A stretch of DNA of 64,000 bases from Streptomyces sp. NBC_00154. Lineage in GTDB: Bacteria > Actinomycetota > Actinomycetes > Streptomycetales > Streptomycetaceae. The notes beneath the pieces are model-generated. The model saw nothing but the letters and a program-made list of their open reading frames with translations. It ran no database searches and was not told where the DNA came from. The stretch spans positions 5,710,501 through 5,774,500 of the forward strand of contig NZ_JAPEMI010000001.1 of assembly GCF_026342835.1 (NCBI RefSeq), read 5' to 3'. A program made the translations under genes and the position numbers. Positions 41,719-50,437 of the stretch are shown piece after piece; the stretch's first letter is position 1; the number at the start of each line of letters is the position of its first letter.

Positions 41719-43929
41719 TCAGGAGCTCGTGAGGATGACGAGTTGCTGGGTGGCCCGGGTCATGGCGACATAGCGGTCGACCGCTCCTTCGATGCCCTTG
41801 CCGAACTCCTCCGGGTCGATGAGGACGACCAGGTCGAACTCGAGCCCCTTCGACAGCTCCGGAGTCAGCGACCGGACGCGGGACGTCGTCCGGAACGTGG
41901 GATCGCCGATGACGCAGGCGATCCCGTCGGCGTGTGCGGCGAGCCAGGTGTCGAGGACCGAGCTCAGATCCGAAACAGATCCGTGTACGACGGGGACGCC
42001 GCTGCTGCGGATGGAGGCCGGCACGTTGGCGTCCGGGAGTACGGCCCGGATGACCGGCTCGGCTTCCGCCATGACTTCTTCCGGCGTCCGGTAGTTGATG
42101 CTCAGGGAGGCCAGGTCGATCCGGTCGAGCCCGATCCGCTCAAGCCGTTCCTGCCACGACTCCGTGAACCCGTGCCTGGCCTGGGCACGGTCCCCGACGA
42201 TGGTGAAGCTCCGGGACGGGCACCGGACCAGCAGCATCTGCCACTCGGCGTCGGTCAGTTCCTGAGCCTCGTCCACGACGATGTGCGCGAACGGGCCGGC
42301 GAGCAGGTCCGGTTCGACGTTGGGCAGTGCGGTCTCGTTGACCAGGGCGTCCTGCAGGTCCTGTCCGCGCAGCATCCCCACCGCGCCTTCGCTCTCGTCG
42401 ATCAGGATGTTCTGCAGCAGGCCGTCGATGGCGTCGGCCCTGCGCGCGCGTTCGGCGGCGACAGAGGCGTCATGCCGACGCTTGCGTCGCGAGGCCTCCG
42501 GGTCGCCGAGCCGCTGCCGTGCGGCGTCCAGGAGCGGCAGGTCGGAGACCGTCCAGGCCTGGGCGTCGTCTCGCTGCAGCTTCTGAACGTCGTCGGGGCC
42601 GAGCCAGGGAGCGCACATCCGCAGATAGGCGGGTACCGACCACAGGTCTCCCACGAGGTCAGCCGCTTCCAGCAGCGGCCACGCGCGGTCGAAGGTCGTG
42701 AGCAGTTCCCTGTTCTGCCGCAGCGACTTGCGGAGCAGGTCGGCCGAGACGTCGCCGTCGTGCTTGTCCACCAGGATCGTGAGCAGCTCCTCCCAGACCT
42801 GGTCGCGGGCCTCGTTGTGCGGAGTACCGGGTTCTGCCGCTTCGAACGCCACGGCCCAGTCGTCGGCGCTCAGCCGGATGTCGGACCAGTGGGTCGTGAC
42901 CGTCATCCCCTTGGTCGGCGGTTCCTCGTAGAACCTGACGGTCGTCTCGATCGCCTTCACCAGGTTCGCGGACGACTTCAGGGCCGCCACGTCCGGGTCG
43001 GCCTCGACCGCTGCTGCGGCTCCCTCGGCGACGAGGTCCCGCAGGGTGCAGGTCTGCACGCCCTCCTCTCCGAGGCTGGGGAGGACGTCGGCGACGTAGG
43101 CCAGGTAGGGCCGGTGCGGACCGACGAACAGCACACCGCCCCGACGGTGACCGAGGCGAGGGTCGGAGTGGAGGAGGTAGGCGGAGCGGTGCAGAGCGAC
43201 GACGGTCTTCCCCGTACCCGGGCCGCCGTCGACCACGAGAGCGCCGCGGGATCCCGCGCGGATGATGGCGTCCTGGTCGGCCTGGATGGTGCCGAGCACA
43301 TCTCGCATCCGTGCCGACCTGTTGCTGCCCAGACTGGCGATGAAGGCGGACTGGTCGTCGAGCGCGGCGTGCCCGACGAACCCGTCCGAGGCGAAGACCT
43401 CGTCCCAGTAGTCGCTGATCCGGCCCCGGGTCCAGCGATACCTGCGGCGGCTCGCCAGACCCATCGGGTTGGCGTGGGTGGCTCCGAAGAACGGCTCAGC
43501 CGCCGGGGAGCGCCAGTCGAGCAGCAGCCGGCGACCCGCGCTGTCCGTAAGGCCGAGTCGTCCGACGTACACCGGCTCGGTGTTGTCCGCGCTGACCATG
43601 TGTCCGAGGCACAGGTCCAGACCGAAGCGACGCAGTGCGCGCAGGCGAGTGGTCAGCCGGTGGATCTCCATGTCCCGGTCCATCGCCTGCCGGCCCACGC
43701 CGCCGGGCGCTCTGCGCTCGGCGTCGAGGCGGTCGGACAGTTCGGTGATCGCCTGCTCAAGGCTCTTTGCGAGGGCCCCGAAGTGCTGCTCGTCACCGGC
43801 GATCAGCGTCGGGTCGGCCTTGGGGGAAAGGTGGTCGGGAAGGTCGAACACGCTGGTGGTCAGCGGGTGCACGTCATCGGCTCCGATCTGAGGTCGCTCG
43901 CGACCGTTCTTTTGCGCGCAGCAAGGCAT
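41719..43929 (-). CDS. helR: HelR-type RNA polymerase-recycling ATPase (HelD family), rifamycin target protection
   Basis: 736 residues from the ATG at 43929, or 717 from a GTG at 43872 that has GGAG 8 bases upstream and better matches the family start. The N-terminal helical arm (about 45-105) is the part that enters the RNA polymerase secondary channel in HelD proteins. Walker A is GGPGTGKT (235-242), Walker B HIVVDEAQELTDAEW, then SINYRTPEEV and DRYVAMTRATQQLVIL. HelR proteins of Streptomyces displace rifamycins from RNA polymerase. It follows rgt on the same strand with a 139-bp gap. Other HelD paralogues are conceivable, but the rgt/RAE context favours HelR. Confidence 0.82.
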   Translation of the reverse strand: MPCCAQKNGRERPQIGADDVHPLTTSVFDLPDHLSPKADPTLIAGDEQHFGALAKSLEQAITELSDRLDAERRAPGGVGRQAMDRDMEIHRLTTRLRALRRFGLDLCLGHMVSADNTEPVYVGRLGLTDSAGRRLLLDWRSPAAEPFFGATHANPMGLASRRRYRWTRGRISDYWDEVFASDGFVGHAALDDQSAFIASLGSNRSARMRDVLGTIQADQDAIIRAGSRGALVVDGGPGTGKTVVALHRSAYLLHSDPRLGHRRGGVLFVGPHRPYLAYVADVLPSLGEEGVQTCTLRDLVAEGAAAAVEADPDVAALKSSANLVKAIETTVRFYEEPPTKGMTVTTHWSDIRLSADDWAVAFEAAEPGTPHNEARDQVWEELLTILVDKHDGDVSADLLRKSLRQNRELLTTFDRAWPLLEAADLVGDLWSVPAYLRMCAPWLGPDDVQKLQRDDAQAWTVSDLPLLDAARQRLGDPEASRRKRRHDASVAAERARRADAIDGLLQNILIDESEGAVGMLRGQDLQDALVNETALPNVEPDLLAGPFAHIVVDEAQELTDAEWQMLLVRCPSRSFTIVGDRAQARHGFTESWQERLERIGLDRIDLASLSINYRTPEEVMAEAEPVIRAVLPDANVPASIRSSGVPVVHGSVSDLSSVLDTWLAAHADGIACVIGDPTFRTTSRVRSLTPELSKGLEFDLVVLIDPEEFGKGIEGAVDRYVAMTRATQQLVILTSS

Positions 43930-44068
43930 CTGGACTTTGGCGTGACGAACCTGGTGGCCATGACGAGCAACGCTCCGCCCGGCGTGGACCCGTGGCCGTT
44001 GCCGGTCCAGGTCGCCGGGGTCGGCGGGTTCTCGTGTTCCGGGTCCCGGCTCGGTGATCCCGCGTGGT

Positions 44069-45304
44069 TCACGCGGACATCGGCGGCCTTTCCCGGCCGA
44101 TCGCTGCGAGCAGCAGCTTCGCGGCCACCGTCGCCCCGTCGGTGCGGATCGTGCCGGCCACGGCGGTTGCTCGGGCGCGGGACTCAGGTGTCAGGGCCGT
44201 CCTGAGCGCGGCGGACAGGGACTCGGTGGTCGGGGTCGGACCGTCGTGTGCCGCGCCGATGCCCAGGTCGGCCACCCGGCCGGCCCAGTACGGCTGGTCC
44301 GCCGACTGGGGTACCACCACCTGCGGCGCGCCGGCCCGGGCGGCCGTCGTCGTCGTGCCCGCGCCGCCGTGGTGCACGACGGCGGCCACCCGGCCGAACA
44401 GTGCCTGCTGGTTGACCTCGCCGACGACGAAGCAGTCGTCCTGGTCGTCGATCAGGGCCAGGTCGGCCCAGCCGCGGGAGGCGAGTACGCGGCAACCCTG
44501 CGCGCGGACGGCCTCGATGGCCACCTGGGCGACGTCCTTCGAGGCGCGCATGGGCATGCTGCCGAAGCCCACGTACACCGGTGGTTCGCCGGCCTGCAGG
44601 AACGCTTCCAGGTCGTCCGGGAGCGGGCGTTCGTCCGGCAGGATCCACGCGCCAGTCTGTACGACGTCGAGGTCCGGCGTCTTCTGCCACGGGTCCAGGG
44701 TCGGGTCCGTCGCCAGCCACGGCCGGTCGCCGATGACGTAGTCGCGGACGTTGCCCACCGGGGGCAGGCCGATCGACGCCCGGTTGACGTTGAGCGCCTC
44801 ACCGAACAGTGCATCGATGCTCTCGGCGTCCAGGTCCCACAGCACCCGGTTGTCGGTCACGTCCGGCGGGAACCGCCGGCCCGGGTAGGCCAGCGGCGGG
44901 TGGTGCGGCGACGGCAGGGTGAGCTGCTGGAAGGTCACGGACACGGAGCGGATGCCCAGTTTCTCGGCCACCGACCGCGCGCCGGCCGCGGCCGGCATCA
45001 TGCCGGTCGCCACCAGCGCATCACATTCCTCGGCCGCCGCGGTGACCGCGGCGAACTGACTGGCGATCAACTCGGCCGCGCGCCGGGGCAGGTCCGCCGA
45101 CGACGGCGCCGCCGTCGTCAGTGCGCGCGCCGACTGGCCGACGGGCACCATCGGCACGCCGACACCGGCCAGCCGCTGCGCGAAGTCCTCGTCCGGCGGC
45201 GCGCACACCCGCACCTCCGCGCCGAGTGCCCGCAACTGCACCGCGAGTCCCACCAGCGGCTCGACATCCCCACGCGAGCCATACGTAGACAACAACACAC
45301 GCAC
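44069..45304 (-). CDS. rgt: GT1-family glycosyltransferase, probable rifamycin glycosyltransferase
   Basis: 411 residues from the GTG at 45304 (VRVLLSTYGSRGDVEPLVGLA) with GGGAGAG upstream. It has the UGT/macrolide-glycosyltransferase layout: N-terminal acceptor domain, then the donor-binding C-terminus with PVYVGFGSMP, VVHHGGAGTTTTAARAGAPQVVVPQSADQPYWA. Members of this group include OleD-like and rifamycin-modifying Rgt enzymes; the latter glucosylate the ansa chain. The RAE at its promoter and helR downstream support rifamycin as substrate. Sequence alone cannot exclude another macrocycle. Confidence 0.8.
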   Translation of the reverse strand: MRVLLSTYGSRGDVEPLVGLAVQLRALGAEVRVCAPPDEDFAQRLAGVGVPMVPVGQSARALTTAAPSSADLPRRAAELIASQFAAVTAAAEECDALVATGMMPAAAGARSVAEKLGIRSVSVTFQQLTLPSPHHPPLAYPGRRFPPDVTDNRVLWDLDAESIDALFGEALNVNRASIGLPPVGNVRDYVIGDRPWLATDPTLDPWQKTPDLDVVQTGAWILPDERPLPDDLEAFLQAGEPPVYVGFGSMPMRASKDVAQVAIEAVRAQGCRVLASRGWADLALIDDQDDCFVVGEVNQQALFGRVAAVVHHGGAGTTTTAARAGAPQVVVPQSADQPYWAGRVADLGIGAAHDGPTPTTESLSAALRTALTPESRARATAVAGTIRTDGATVAAKLLLAAIGRERPPMSA

Positions 45305-45364
45305 TCCGTGACTCTCCCATTTCCGTCGGGTCCGGCTTCGGCCGCCGATTCTGCGGCATGACCC

Positions 45365-45396
45365 GGGTCTTGCCGCAAGGCCCCCCATGCGCTATA
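45365..45396 (-). promoter_or_regulatory. Rifamycin-associated element (RAE) and rgt -10 box
   Basis: GGGTCTTGCCGCAAGGCCC (45365-45383) is a 19-bp inverted repeat with a single odd central base and one mismatched pair. It matches the size, CTTGC/GCAAG core and position of the RAE described upstream of rifamycin-inactivating genes in actinomycetes. On the minus strand TATAGC (45396-45391) is a likely -10, placing the RAE at about +1 to +19. The -35 is poor, as expected for an activated promoter. Confidence 0.75.
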
Positions 45397-46012
45397 CGTT
45401 GAGAGTGGAAAGGAGTGGGTACCCCCCTTTCCCCCCTTCGTCTTTCCCCTTGTCCGTCCGCTGCGGACGGACAACCTCCTCGAGAGGCGACGCCTCGCCG
45501 CACAGGGCGCTGTCGGCCCAGGAAGATCTCCCGTCGGCCCACGGATGCAGTCGCGGAACGAGAAGTTCTTCACCCTCCTGACGAGGCACCGGCGACCGGC
45601 TGTTCACGAGCCACCGGCGGCCGGCGATCAGTCCGACGCTGTCCGCCCGTCCGGTGGATACCCACGACCCGGGCCATGAAGCGGTCGGCGGTACGCCCCA
45701 AGGGCGGTCCCGTAATCCCCGGCGGGCGCTTACGGCACCGCCCTCGGTCGCGCAGACGCGCGACGGTGCGCGAACCGGTGAATCGCGGACTCGCCCGTCA
45801 CGACGCGCCGGAGACAGCCCTGCGGGAGCCTAGGGTCGCTCGCATGACGACCCTCGACCTGGCAGCCCGCGGCCGACGCATCGAGCTGAAGTCGGCCGTG
45901 CCCGTGGTACCTCGGCCGACCCGCAGCACGCCCTTTCCGGCGCCCGGAAGCCGCCCCGACGCCCGATAGGTGCCGGCGAACCAGCGCTTCGCACCGGAGA
46001 GCCCGGATAAAG
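45397..46012. other. Intergenic region at the right island border, with a 25-bp palindrome
   Basis: About 615 bp without a convincing gene. It holds a perfect palindrome TTGTCCGTCCGC-T-GCGGACGGACAA (45450-45474), a protein site or old terminator. A short frame at 45844-45969 (41 codons, MTTLDLAARGRRIELKS...) follows TAGGGT by 7 bases like a leaderless gene, but has no recognised family. Arg-rich frames elsewhere look non-coding. The stretch may be decayed sequence left by insertion. Confidence 0.45.
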
Positions 46013-46051
46013 AATGAGACGATGATGTCTCATTTGGGTTATGGTCGTCTC
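46013..46051 (+). promoter_or_regulatory. TetR operator and leaderless promoter
   Basis: AATGAGAC-N6-GTCTCATT (46013-46034) is a perfect inverted repeat; a further GTCTCAT lies at 46047-46053. TATGGT (46040-46045) ends 6 bases before the ATG at 46052, consistent with a leaderless tetR mRNA. The palindrome covers the expected -35 region, so the regulator probably represses itself and the exporter. Confidence 0.7.
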
Positions 46052-46603
46052 ATGACTGTCGACCGTGAGCAGGTGCTGCGCAGCGCCGCCGCTCTGCTGA
46101 CCCGCAAATCGACCGCCACCATGGACGAGGTCGCCAAGGCCGCGGGCATCGGACGCGCCACCCTGCACAGGCACTTCGCCGGACGGGACGCCCTGGTCAG
46201 AGCATTGGAGAACCTGGGGATCCAGGAGTTCGAAGCGGCTCTCGACGCCGCCGCGCTCGACGAGGGCTCCTCGGAGCAGGCGCTGCGCCGGCTGATCGCG
46301 GCTGTCGAACCGAGCGCCGGACTGCTGTCCTTCCTCGTCACCGAGAACCAGCTCTTCGAGGGCGACGAGATGAATGAGGGCTGGAACCGGCTGGACGCGC
46401 GAGTCTCCGCCTTCTTCCGGCGGGGTCAGGAGCGCGGCGAGTTCCGGATCGACCTGACCCCCGCCTGGCTGACCGAGGCCCTGTACGGGCTCGTCTCCAC
46501 CGGCGCCTGGGCCGTCCAGGCGGGCCGGGTCGCCGGACAGGACTTCCAGTACATGATCGTCGAGTTGTTGCTCGGCGGAGCACGCCGGAGCGTGGAGCAA
46601 TGA
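46052..46603 (+). CDS. TetR family transcriptional regulator
   Basis: 183 residues from the ATG at 46052, chosen for its leaderless promoter; an ATG at 46022 lies within the operator. The N-terminal helix-turn-helix is typical (ATMDEVAKAAGIGRATLHRHFAGRDALVRAL), followed by a helical ligand-binding domain with no distinctive motif. Its stop overlaps the start of the exporter gene (ATGA), and a palindromic operator lies upstream. It is therefore the local repressor of this two-gene operon. Ligand unknown. Confidence 0.93.
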   Translation: MTVDREQVLRSAAALLTRKSTATMDEVAKAAGIGRATLHRHFAGRDALVRALENLGIQEFEAALDAAALDEGSSEQALRRLIAAVEPSAGLLSFLVTENQLFEGDEMNEGWNRLDARVSAFFRRGQERGEFRIDLTPAWLTEALYGLVSTGAWAVQAGRVAGQDFQYMIVELLLGGARRSVEQ

Positions 46604-48144
46604 CCAGCATCGAACAGCACGCGGAGACCTCGGACGAGCTGCGCCGCCCCGGACGGTGGATCGCGCTCGCCGTGCTCGTCCTCGCCGTGCTGCTGGTGGC
46701 CATCGACGCCACGGTCCTGGGCCTTGCGACGCCGTTCCTCACCGAGGATCTCGAGCCGACCGGCACCCAGCTGCTGTGGATCGGCGACGTCTACTCGTTC
46801 GTCATCGCCGGGCTCCTGGTCTCCATGGGCAGCCTCGGTGACCGCATCGGCCGCAAGAAGCTGTTGCTGAGCGGCGCCATCGCGTTCGGCGCGGTCTCCG
46901 TGCTCAACGCGTACGCGAACAGCCCCGAGATGATGATCCTGGCGCGGGCGCTGCTCGGCGTCGCGGGCGCCACCTTGATGCCGTCCACCCTCGCCCTGAT
47001 CCGCAACCTCTTCAACGACCCGCGCGAGCGCTCACTCGCCATCGGCATCTGGGGCGCCATGGCCTCCGCGGGCGCGGCCGTCGGCCCGGTCGTCGGCGGG
47101 TTCCTGCTGGAGCACTTCTGGTGGGGGTCGGTCTTCCTGATCAATCTGCCGGTGATGGCGGTCCTCGTGGTCGTCGGCGTCCGGATGATCCCCGAGTCGA
47201 AGAACCCGGCCCCGGGCCCCTGGGATCTGATGAGTGTCGCGCTCTCCCTGGTCGGCATGATCGGTGTCGTGTACGCCATCAAGGATCTGGCCGCGCACGG
47301 GGCGAGCTGGGAGGTCGCCGTCGCCGGCATCGGCGGTGCGGCCGCGCTCTGCTGGTTCGTACGCAGGCAGCTCAAGCTGCCGGATCCGCTGCTGGACATG
47401 CGGCTGTTCCACCACCGGGGTTTCTCGGGCGCGGTCCTCGCCGATCTGCTGACCATCCTCGGCCTGTCCGGGCTGGTCTTCTTCCTCTCCCAGTTCCTGC
47501 AACTGGTCCAGGGGCGCGGCCCGCTGGAGGCCGGACTCGCAGAGTTGCCGGCCGCCGTCGGCGCGGTGACCTGCGGTCTGATCGCCGGTCAGGCCGCCCG
47601 CCGGTTCACGGTCCGGTTCGTGGTGTCCGCCGGACTCGCGGCAGTCGGCGTCGCGCTCGCCGCCGTCACCTTCGTCCACCAGGAGACCGGCTATCCACTG
47701 ATCGGCCTTCTGCTGCTGGTCGTCGGCATCGGCGCGGGCTTCGCCTTCACCGTGACCTCCGACGTGATCCTCTCCAGCGTCCCGAAGGAGCACGCGGGCT
47801 CCGCGTCCGCGGTCTCCGAGACGGCGTACGAACTCGGCGCGGCCCTCGGCATCGCCCTGCTCGGCTCCATCGTCACCGGCGTCTATCAGGACTTCGTCAC
47901 CCCGCACGGTGTCCCGGCCGATGCTGCCGCGGCGGCCCATGAATCCCTGGGCGGCGCCGTCGAAGCGGCGCAGGGCATTCCGGCGGATCAGGCGCACGCA
48001 CTGGTCTCGGCGGCACAGGACTCGTTCGTCGACGGGTTGCACATCGCCGCGGGCATCGGCGCGGCGGTTCTGATCGCGACGGCGGCCGCCGCCTGGTTCC
48101 TGCTGCGCGGCCAGGCGCTGGAGGAGGAGATCGAGCATCCGTAG
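46600..48144 (+). CDS. MFS multidrug exporter, DHA2 (14-TM) type
   Basis: 514 residues with about 14 hydrophobic helices. Motif A is GSLGDRIGRKKLL after helix 2, the acidic residue in AVLLVAIDATVLGLATPFL marks helix 1, and motif C-like GAMASAGAAVGPVVGG is in helix 5. It belongs to the EmrB/QacA proton antiporters that export drugs or secondary metabolites. It is translationally coupled to the TetR repressor. A strong bidirectional terminator follows. Confidence 0.92.
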   Translation: MTSIEQHAETSDELRRPGRWIALAVLVLAVLLVAIDATVLGLATPFLTEDLEPTGTQLLWIGDVYSFVIAGLLVSMGSLGDRIGRKKLLLSGAIAFGAVSVLNAYANSPEMMILARALLGVAGATLMPSTLALIRNLFNDPRERSLAIGIWGAMASAGAAVGPVVGGFLLEHFWWGSVFLINLPVMAVLVVVGVRMIPESKNPAPGPWDLMSVALSLVGMIGVVYAIKDLAAHGASWEVAVAGIGGAAALCWFVRRQLKLPDPLLDMRLFHHRGFSGAVLADLLTILGLSGLVFFLSQFLQLVQGRGPLEAGLAELPAAVGAVTCGLIAGQAARRFTVRFVVSAGLAAVGVALAAVTFVHQETGYPLIGLLLLVVGIGAGFAFTVTSDVILSSVPKEHAGSASAVSETAYELGAALGIALLGSIVTGVYQDFVTPHGVPADAAAAAHESLGGAVEAAQGIPADQAHALVSAAQDSFVDGLHIAAGIGAAVLIATAAAAWFLLRGQALEEEIEHP

Positions 48145-48196
48145 AGCCGTCCGCGCACTGTCGCGCCTTCGGCCGTACGAGTGGTTGTGAGATATG

Positions 48197-48233
48197 GAAG
48201 GGCCCGTACCGCCAAGCGGGGTACGGGCCCTTC
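48197..48233. terminator. Bidirectional terminator between MFS and plsC-like genes
   Basis: A perfect 14-bp inverted repeat (48197-48210 with 48220-48233) with a 9-base loop, between convergent genes. Confidence 0.85.
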
Positions 48234-48256
48234 GGATGTCCTGCGGATCGGCCGGA

Positions 48257-48928
48257 TCAGGCGGCCTTGGCCTTCGTCGCATACATGTCGACGTACTCCT
48301 GGCCGGAGAGCCGCATCACCTCGGCCATCACGGAGTCCGTCACCGCCCGCAGCACGTAGCGGTCGCGGTCCATGCCCTCGTAGCGGGAGAACTCCATCGG
48401 CTCACCGAACCGGACCGTCACCTTGCCGGGCCTGGGGAGTCCCGCACCGCCCGGCTGCAGCTTGTCCGTGCCGATCATCGCGAACGGCACCACCGGCGCG
48501 CCCGTCATCAGCGTCAGCCGTGCGATGCCCGTACGGCCCCGGTAGAGCCGCCCGTCGGGGGAGCGGGTGCCCTCCGGGTAGATGGCGAACGCCTTGCCCT
48601 GCTCCAGCACCCGATGGCCCGTCATCAGCGCAGCGACACCGCCGCGTCCGCCGTCCCGGTCCACCGGGATCATGCCGCAGCCGGTGAAGAACCAGGCCAT
48701 CATCCGGCCCTTGAGCCCCTTGCCCGTCACGTATTCGTCCTTGCCGATGTAGAACACCGGCCGGTCGCAGCAGATCGGCATGATCATCGAGTCGATGAAC
48801 GTCAGATGGTTGCCCGCGAGGATCACCGGACCGTCTCCGGGGATGTTCTCCACGCCTTCCACCTGGGGGCGGAACATCAGGCGCAAGAGCGGTCCGAGCA
48901 CTGCCTTGATGAGTGCGTGTCGGGACAA
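48257..48928 (-). CDS. 1-acyl-sn-glycerol-3-phosphate acyltransferase (PlsC family), TTG start
   Basis: 223 residues from the TTG at 48928 (LSRHALIKAVLGPLLRL), with GGAGGA 4 bases upstream; no ATG or GTG fits better. The catalytic HX4D is N-H-L-T-F-I-D, and FYIGKDEYVTG, GMIPVDRDGG and YPEGTRSPDG are the family blocks II and III. It acylates lysophosphatidate, or a related lysolipid, at the inner membrane. A hydrophobic N-terminal stretch suggests membrane association. Divergent from glpQ. Confidence 0.9.
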   Translation of the reverse strand: MSRHALIKAVLGPLLRLMFRPQVEGVENIPGDGPVILAGNHLTFIDSMIMPICCDRPVFYIGKDEYVTGKGLKGRMMAWFFTGCGMIPVDRDGGRGGVAALMTGHRVLEQGKAFAIYPEGTRSPDGRLYRGRTGIARLTLMTGAPVVPFAMIGTDKLQPGGAGLPRPGKVTVRFGEPMEFSRYEGMDRDRYVLRAVTDSVMAEVMRLSGQEYVDMYATKAKAA

Positions 48929-49163
48929 CGGTTCCTCCGGTGTAGTGGCCAGGGCCGGCCGAGGCGCGGGATCGTGACGGTATATGCAGGTGAGGACGAT
49001 ACTCGCGGGTACTCGCTGATCGCACATCGGGTTCATCGAGTGGATACGCAGTGTTGACGTGTGTTTCCGCCATGTTCGTCCACGGGCTGCCGTGCGGATG
49101 GTGCAGTTCCCTACGATCGGGCCTCGCTCGACGGTGCCACACATCACATGCGAGGGAGCAGTC

Positions 49164-50339
49164 ATGACAGAGCGTGCGCAGGCGAACCCCGGTCGGCGGA
49201 CCGTACTGGGAGCGGGAGCGGCCGTACTGGGCTCGGCCGCCCTCGGACTGCCGGGCACGGCGAACGCCGCCGAGAACACGCCCGGGTCCGCCGACGGACG
49301 GTCCGGCGGCCACGGTCACCGGCTGGACCTGCCGGTACCGACCGTCATCGGGCACCGCGGTACCAGCGGCTACCGCCCCGAGCACACCCTCGGCTCGTAC
49401 CAGCTGGCACTCGACATGGGTGCGCACATCATCGAGCAGGACCTGGTGCCCACCAAGGACGGCCACCTTGTCTGCCGTCACGAGAACGACATCACCGCCA
49501 CCACCGATGTCTCCGCCCACCCCGAGTTCGCGAGCCGCAGAACGACGAAGACTGTCGACGGGGTCTCCCTCACCGGCTGGTTCACCGAGGACTTCACCCT
49601 CGCCGAGCTGAAGACGCTCCGCGCCAAGGAGCGCATCCCCGGCAACCGCCAGAAGAACACGCTCTACGACGGCCGCTGGGAGGTCCCCACCTTCGAAGAA
49701 GTGCTCCAGTGGGCCGACCGTGAGGGCCGCAGGCGCGGGAAGCAGGTCTGGCTGTACGTCGAGACCAAGCACCCCACATACTTCCGCGGCCTCGGCCTCG
49801 GCCTGGAGGAGCCGCTTGCCAAGCTGCTGCGCCGCTACGACCGCCACCGCAAGCAGTCGCCGCTCATACTCCAGTCCTTCGAGCCCACCAGCATCCAGCG
49901 GCTGTCGAAGCTCGTCGCCACCCCGCGTGTCGTCCTGCTCTCCGGCGCGGGATCGAAGCCCTGGGACTTCGTGGCGACCGGTGACCCGCGCACCGTCGAC
50001 GATCTCGTGAAGCCCTCCGGGCTGACGTGGCTGGCGTCGTTCGCGCAGGGCATCGGCCCCACCCTGGACCTGATCATCCCCAAGGACGCGTCGGGCCGGC
50101 TCACCACGCCCACCACCCTGGTGAAGGACGCGCACGCGCAGGGCCTGATCCTGCACCCGTACACCATGCGCAACGAGAACACCTTCCTGCCCGCCGACTT
50201 CCGGCGCGGTACGGACCCCAACGCGTACGGCGACGCATTCGGAGCGTTCCGGACGTACTTCGCGACAGGCATTGACGGGATCTTCTCCGACAACCCGGAC
50301 ACGGCTCTGCTTGCCGCGGCCGACTTCGCCGCGAACTGA
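49164..50339 (+). CDS. glpQ: Secreted glycerophosphodiester phosphodiesterase (GlpQ type)
   Basis: 391 residues from the ATG at 49164 with GAGGGAG upstream. The N-terminus is a twin-arginine signal (GRRTVLGAGAAVLGSAALGLP). The mature enzyme shows the GDPD catalytic block IGHRGTSGYRPEHTLGSY with E-Q-D and CRHEND. Its length with insertions (YVETKHPTYFRGLGL) fits secreted GlpQ. It releases glycerol 3-phosphate from glycerophosphodiesters or teichoic acid; in Streptomyces such genes often answer to phosphate, but I saw no clear PHO box. Confidence 0.92.
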   Translation: MTERAQANPGRRTVLGAGAAVLGSAALGLPGTANAAENTPGSADGRSGGHGHRLDLPVPTVIGHRGTSGYRPEHTLGSYQLALDMGAHIIEQDLVPTKDGHLVCRHENDITATTDVSAHPEFASRRTTKTVDGVSLTGWFTEDFTLAELKTLRAKERIPGNRQKNTLYDGRWEVPTFEEVLQWADREGRRRGKQVWLYVETKHPTYFRGLGLGLEEPLAKLLRRYDRHRKQSPLILQSFEPTSIQRLSKLVATPRVVLLSGAGSKPWDFVATGDPRTVDDLVKPSGLTWLASFAQGIGPTLDLIIPKDASGRLTTPTTLVKDAHAQGLILHPYTMRNENTFLPADFRRGTDPNAYGDAFGAFRTYFATGIDGIFSDNPDTALLAAADFAAN

Positions 50340-50357
50340 CACCGCCGCCCACGTCAG

Positions 50358-50386
50358 CACCCGGCCGGGCATGCCCCGGTCGGGTG
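50358..50386 (+). terminator. glpQ terminator
   Basis: 12-bp arms (50358-50369 and 50375-50386) with one G-U pair and a 5-base loop, 18 bp after the stop. Confidence 0.7.
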
Positions 50387-50437
50387 GTGCGTCCCGCGGA
50401 CGGCAACCGCCCTGCGCCGGTCCACGTCGGGTGGGGT

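Noticed and set aside
43909..43926. A second RAE-like inverted repeat (TTGC...GCAA) near the helR start
   Set aside because: Only the TTGC/GCAA cores match and the spacer is 5 bases instead of 1. The single good RAE is at rgt; helR is more simply explained as the second gene of the operon.
45415..45969. 184-codon plus-strand frame right of rgt
   Set aside because: Arg/Pro-rich with no motif, no good start, and spanning a perfect palindrome; typical of chance frames in high-GC DNA.
49000..49163. PHO box upstream of glpQ
   Set aside because: GTTCATC and GTTCGTC resemble single repeat units, but no properly spaced direct-repeat array is present.
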